A DNA stretch of 43,614 nt, taken from NCBI RefSeq assembly GCF_900106845.1, contig NZ_LT629850.1, positions 1,805,863-1,849,476 on the forward strand, given 5' to 3'. The DNA comes from Romboutsia timonensis. GTDB lineage: Bacteria; Bacillota; Clostridia; Peptostreptococcales; Peptostreptococcaceae. The position numbers and the translations under genes are program-made. A model generated the notes under the pieces. It was not told the DNA's origin. It worked only from the letters and a program-made list of their open reading frames with translations, and ran no database searches. Every line of letters begins with the position of its first letter. The stretch's first letter is position 1. Of the stretch, positions 40,958 to 43,614 are shown piece by piece.

Positions 40958-41641
40958 ATGAAATATAAAGTTATTTTATTTGATGCAGATGATACTTTAT
41001 TTGATTTTAAAAAAACAGAAAAATATGCCTTAGAAAGTTTAATGTCTAGTTTAGATACAGATTATGATAAGGATTATTGTATAAATATTTACAAGGAAAT
41101 AAACACTAAAATATGGAAAGAATTTGAGGAAGGAAAAATCACCTCAGATGATTTAAAGATTGAAAGATTTCAAAGGCTTATAGATAAACTTAATTTATCT
41201 GATGATGCTACAAGGCTTAGTGAATTGTACGTCAAATTTTTAAGCCAAGGATCATTTCTATATGAAGATACAAAAGATCTTTTAGACTATTTATCTAAAA
41301 ACTATAAATTAGGTATAATTACAAATGGACTTGCTGATGTTCAACACAAAAGAATTAGAGAATCTGATGTAGGCCATTATTTTGATGATGTTATTATATC
41401 TGATGAAATTAAAATTGCAAAACCTAATCCTGAGATTTTTGAGTATGCACTTAAATCTTTAAATCATGATGATAAATCTTCTGTTTTAATGGTTGGAGAT
41501 AGTTTATCTTCAGATATTAAAGGTGGCTTAAATGCTTCAATAGACACTTGTTGGTGTAACCTATCTAACAAAATTAACAACACTGATATAGTCCCTAAAT
41601 ATGAAATTAATAATTTATTAGATTTAGAAAATATACTATAA
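40958..41641 (+). CDS. yjjG: HAD phosphatase, YjjG-type nucleotidase
   Basis: 227 residues of the haloacid dehalogenase superfamily, YjjG subgroup (pyrimidine nucleotidase that dephosphorylates non-canonical pyrimidine monophosphates). The motifs are I LFDADDTLFDF (Asp9, Asp11), II IITNGL, III Lys in IKIAKPNPEIF and IV VGDSLSSDIKGG. Cap helices lie between (about 20-85). AAAGGAG precedes the ATG. Function assigned by family; specificity for dUMP analogues not shown. Confidence 0.82.
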   Translation: MKYKVILFDADDTLFDFKKTEKYALESLMSSLDTDYDKDYCINIYKEINTKIWKEFEEGKITSDDLKIERFQRLIDKLNLSDDATRLSELYVKFLSQGSFLYEDTKDLLDYLSKNYKLGIITNGLADVQHKRIRESDVGHYFDDVIISDEIKIAKPNPEIFEYALKSLNHDDKSSVLMVGDSLSSDIKGGLNASIDTCWCNLSNKINNTDIVPKYEINNLLDLENIL

Positions 41642-41647
41642 AATTAC

Positions 41648-41693
41648 GGATATAAATATGTTTGTTTAAAATTCAACTTATTTATATCCTTTT
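41648..41693 (+). terminator. Terminator after yjjG
   Basis: GGATATAAATA (41648-41658) and TATTTATATCC (41679-41689) form a perfect 11-bp stem followed by TTTTATTTT. Confidence 0.85.
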
Positions 41694-41852
41694 ATTTTCC
41701 TATTATTTCTTATATTCTTTTATTATCAAAATATGCTTTACCACTCTTTAATCAATCATTTCTTTTTATAAAGTATTTTGTAACTTTTTAGATATTAAAG
41801 TCATATTATTTATTAAAATATATATTTTATCAAAACAAAGGGGGATTATATT

Positions 41853-42650
41853 TTGTTTAAATATAATGGATATAGATGGAAAAAACTTAGCATTTGTAAA
41901 CATTGCGGCAATCAAGTTTGTTATTGCAATCATTCTAATGCTTCTAATAATAGAAAACGATTAAACCATAGTTATTCCAATTATAAAGAATTTAAAGTTT
42001 GCGATAAATGTAATCATTATCCTTGCTATTGCTCTAAATCTAAAAGTACACAAAATACTATGCCAAAGAGTACTATTGCAAATTATGACATAATTAATAA
42101 TCCTATAAATATTCCTAATAATACTACTATCGATAATAATACTAAACCAAATTATAAAAGCATTTGTATTTATGATAAACCATCTAATACTACTTATAAC
42201 CAAATTGTAAGCAATACTACTTTAGATGAAACCACTTTAACTGTTAATAATTCAAACACTACTAACTTAAACTCTGAAGATTTAAACTCTAAGAGTGAAA
42301 AATTAAAAAATAAAAAATCTAGTAAAAAAGCTAATAAAAATAATCCTAGAACTAAAGGATCTAAGAAAAAATCTAAGAAAAATGGTGATATAGAAGATTC
42401 TAATGAAGAAGTTAAACCTACTACTAAAATTAAAGAGTCTAAAAAAGAATCTAAAAAAACAAAATCATCTACTAAGAAATCTAATAAACACAAGCCTGAT
42501 ATTAATGAATTAGATGATGAGTCTACAGACACTAATACTAAAGTTAAAAATTCTACTAAATCATCTAAAAAATCTAGACCTAAAAATTCTAGTAAAAATA
42601 ATAATGATTCTACTACTAATCAATCAGTTGATTCTTACTATGAGGAATAA
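41853..42650 (+). CDS. Cys-motif protein with long Lys/Ser-rich disordered tail
   Basis: 265 residues, TTG start with AAAGGGGGA upstream. The N-terminal 65 residues hold two CxxC...CxC units: CKHCGNQVCYCNHS and CDKCNHYPCYCSKS, likely metal-binding. A Ser/Thr/Asn-rich linker follows (about 66-145), and a highly basic Lys/Ser tail (about 146-265, with KKSSKKANKNN and KKSKKNG repeats) is predicted to be disordered. There is no signal peptide. The basic tail suggests binding to nucleic acid or a polyanionic polymer; spore-coat function is equally possible. Not a recognised family. Confidence 0.65.
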   Translation: MFKYNGYRWKKLSICKHCGNQVCYCNHSNASNNRKRLNHSYSNYKEFKVCDKCNHYPCYCSKSKSTQNTMPKSTIANYDIINNPINIPNNTTIDNNTKPNYKSICIYDKPSNTTYNQIVSNTTLDETTLTVNNSNTTNLNSEDLNSKSEKLKNKKSSKKANKNNPRTKGSKKKSKKNGDIEDSNEEVKPTTKIKESKKESKKTKSSTKKSNKHKPDINELDDESTDTNTKVKNSTKSSKKSRPKNSSKNNNDSTTNQSVDSYYEE

Positions 42651-42653
42651 TAA

Positions 42654-42671
42654 ACCATGTATCGACATGGT
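42654..42671 (+). terminator. Weak terminator after the Lys/Ser-rich protein
   Basis: ACCATGT/ACATGGT with a four-base loop, followed by a T-rich but broken tract. Confidence 0.5.
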
Positions 42672-42758
42672 AGACTTCTTATTGTTTACTCTTTTAGTAT
42701 AAATTTAATAAACTATAGTAACTATTGATTTTAATTTATCAAATTATAATATAAATAA

Positions 42759-42780
42759 AAGAGCCATAAAATAATTAAAA
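42759..42780 (+). terminator. Left half of a terminator split by IS3
   Basis: AAAAGAGCCATAAAAT lies directly before the IS end. Its complementary arm would be on the far side of the element, outside the window. It is analogous to the GGGC arm flanking the complete copy at 18166. Confidence 0.4.
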
Positions 42781-42877
42781 TGTACCCTATAGAGTAGACA
42801 ACTAATAAAAAGGTCTACTCTATAGGGTATTTTTGTATATAATTAAATAAATAATAATTAGATCGGAGAAAATTTTA

Positions 42878-43297
42878 ATGAGTAAAAAATTATTTACAGA
42901 ACAGGAAATAATAATATTAAAACAAAACAAATACATTAAGAAAGTAAGTTCGAAAGGTATTACCTATACCGATGAATTTAAAAAAATATTTATAAATGAA
43001 AGTATCAATGGTAAACTTCCTAGAATAATATTTGAAGAGTGTGGCTTCAATATCGATATTATAGGCATGCAAAGAGTTAAATCTTCTGCTAGCAGATGGC
43101 GTACGGCCTTTAAAAATGGCGGAGCTATAAAACTTACAGATACTCGCAAATACAATACTGGAAGGCCTATAGAGAAAGATCTTTCAATAGAAGAAAAATA
43201 CAAAAAACTAGAAGCTAAAATGAAGTTACTTCAAGCTGAAAATGAATTACTAAAAAAGTTAGACATGATAGAAAGGAGATTGTTAAAGAAGAAGTAA
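42878..43297 (+). CDS. IS3-family transposase orfA
   Basis: 139 residues, differing from the copy at 19115 by only two residues by eye (Val for Ile near 66, Leu for Val in the last positions). It has the same helix-turn-helix and coiled-coil. GGAGAAAATTTTA precedes the ATG. Confidence 0.92.
   Translation: MSKKLFTEQEIIILKQNKYIKKVSSKGITYTDEFKKIFINESINGKLPRIIFEECGFNIDIIGMQRVKSSASRWRTAFKNGGAIKLTDTRKYNTGRPIEKDLSIEEKYKKLEAKMKLLQAENELLKKLDMIERRLLKKK
43252..43258 (+). promoter_or_regulatory. Programmed -1 frameshift site (A_AAA_AAG) of the second IS3 copy
   Basis: CTA AAA AAG TTA in the orfA frame. The -1 frame after it is open to the window end. Confidence 0.8.
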
Positions 43298-43614
43298 GTT
43301 TATTTTCTTGTGAAAAATATGAGATTATTAAGTCTACAATAAAAAAATATAAACTTAAAAATATGATAAGTTATTTATGTAAAGTTGCAGGTGTATCACG
43401 TTCTGGGTATTATAAATACTTCTCATCAGAAAGCAAGGATTTAAGAAAATCAAGAGAAGATAAAGATATTTTATCAAAAGAAAATGTATTAAAAGCTTTT
43501 AACTTTAAAGGACGTAAAAAAGGTGCAAGACAAATAAAAATGGTTTTAAAAGATAGATTTAATATAATATATAATTTAAAGCGTATTAGGAGAATAATGA
43601 AAAAATATGGAATA
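43258..43614 (+). CDS. IS3-family transposase orfB, N-terminal part
   Basis: The -1 frame from the slippery site, open for 119 codons to the window end, reads ...MISYLCKVAGVSRSGYYKYF and matches the other copy. The catalytic domain lies beyond the edge. It is normally translated as the OrfAB fusion. Confidence 0.88.

Larger units (their letters stand above)
42781..43614 (+). mobile_element. IS3-family (IS150-type) insertion sequence, 5' part
   Basis: Second copy of the element at 18166, opposite strand, cut by the window end. It begins TGTACCCTATAGAGTAGAC with the same 17-bp hairpin (42783-42799 with 42813-42829) and leader, nearly identical to the first copy. Confidence 0.92.

Noticed and set aside
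41961-42203. Minus-strand 80-codon frame
   Set aside because: Antisense shadow of the Cys-motif gene.
42194-42532. Minus-strand open frame of hydrophobic Leu/Phe/Asp repeats
   Set aside because: It is the antisense of the Lys/Ser-rich low-complexity gene; repetitive codons create a long false frame.

Overview
The window is very AT-rich DNA with strong GGAGG ribosome binding sites, short intergenic gaps and intrinsic terminators. Together with rubrerythrin, YitT, two DUF1540 domains, DUF4358, DUF4367 and IS982/IS3 elements, this points to a Clostridia chromosome, most likely Peptostreptococcaceae (Paraclostridium / Paeniclostridium / Romboutsia / Terrisporobacter type). That placement is inference from gene style; no rRNA or tRNA is present.

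Layout. 1-2243: end of one IS982 copy, a DUF4358 lipoprotein, and the first codons of an MBOAT O-acyltransferase cut off by a complete IS982. 2556-5557: rubrerythrin, a DUF389 membrane protein and a small membrane protein. 5572-6692: a second complete IS982 with a 9-bp target duplication. 6828-11786 (minus): a three-rhodanese lipoprotein coupled to a membrane protein, then an S51 peptidase, an ATP-grasp ligase and a serine esterase. 12020-17417 (minus): a PotBCAD-like ABC importer operon ending in a metal-dependent deaminase, with a visible promoter and terminator. 17788-20122: a small Cys protein, a complete IS3/IS150-type element sitting inside a terminator hairpin, and a membrane protein. 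20451-24313: an L,D-transpeptidase, a beta-helix protein and YitT. 24541-25689: a dispersed repeat and an orphan lasso-peptide-type B2/B1 pair. 25704-29997: CDF transporter, small Sm-like protein, Cho/UvrC-like nuclease, and a lipoprotein with a degenerate HExxH-like motif. 30165-31288: third complete IS982.

31396-34959 (minus) is the most coherent accessory unit. An ECF sigma factor and its DUF4367 anti-sigma partner are followed by a frameshifted secreted protein whose ribosome binding site lies in a long hairpin. After these come a lipoprotein, a small secreted peptide and three tiny membrane proteins. 35110-35650 holds a decayed nitroreductase. 35651-42671 carries a thioredoxin-like protein, GltS, a DUF1540 protein, an IS3 relic, a dicarboxylate/amino-acid symporter behind a PyrR-type attenuator, an LRAT-fold protein, two Cys-rich proteins and YjjG. 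The window ends inside a second copy of the IS3 element (42781-43614).

Two signals stand out: the PyrR-like leader controlling an acidic amino-acid symporter, which would link pyrimidine status to aspartate/glutamate uptake, and the sigma/anti-sigma operon of small secreted and membrane proteins. The IS3 elements appear to insert into terminator loops and have left several relic ends.
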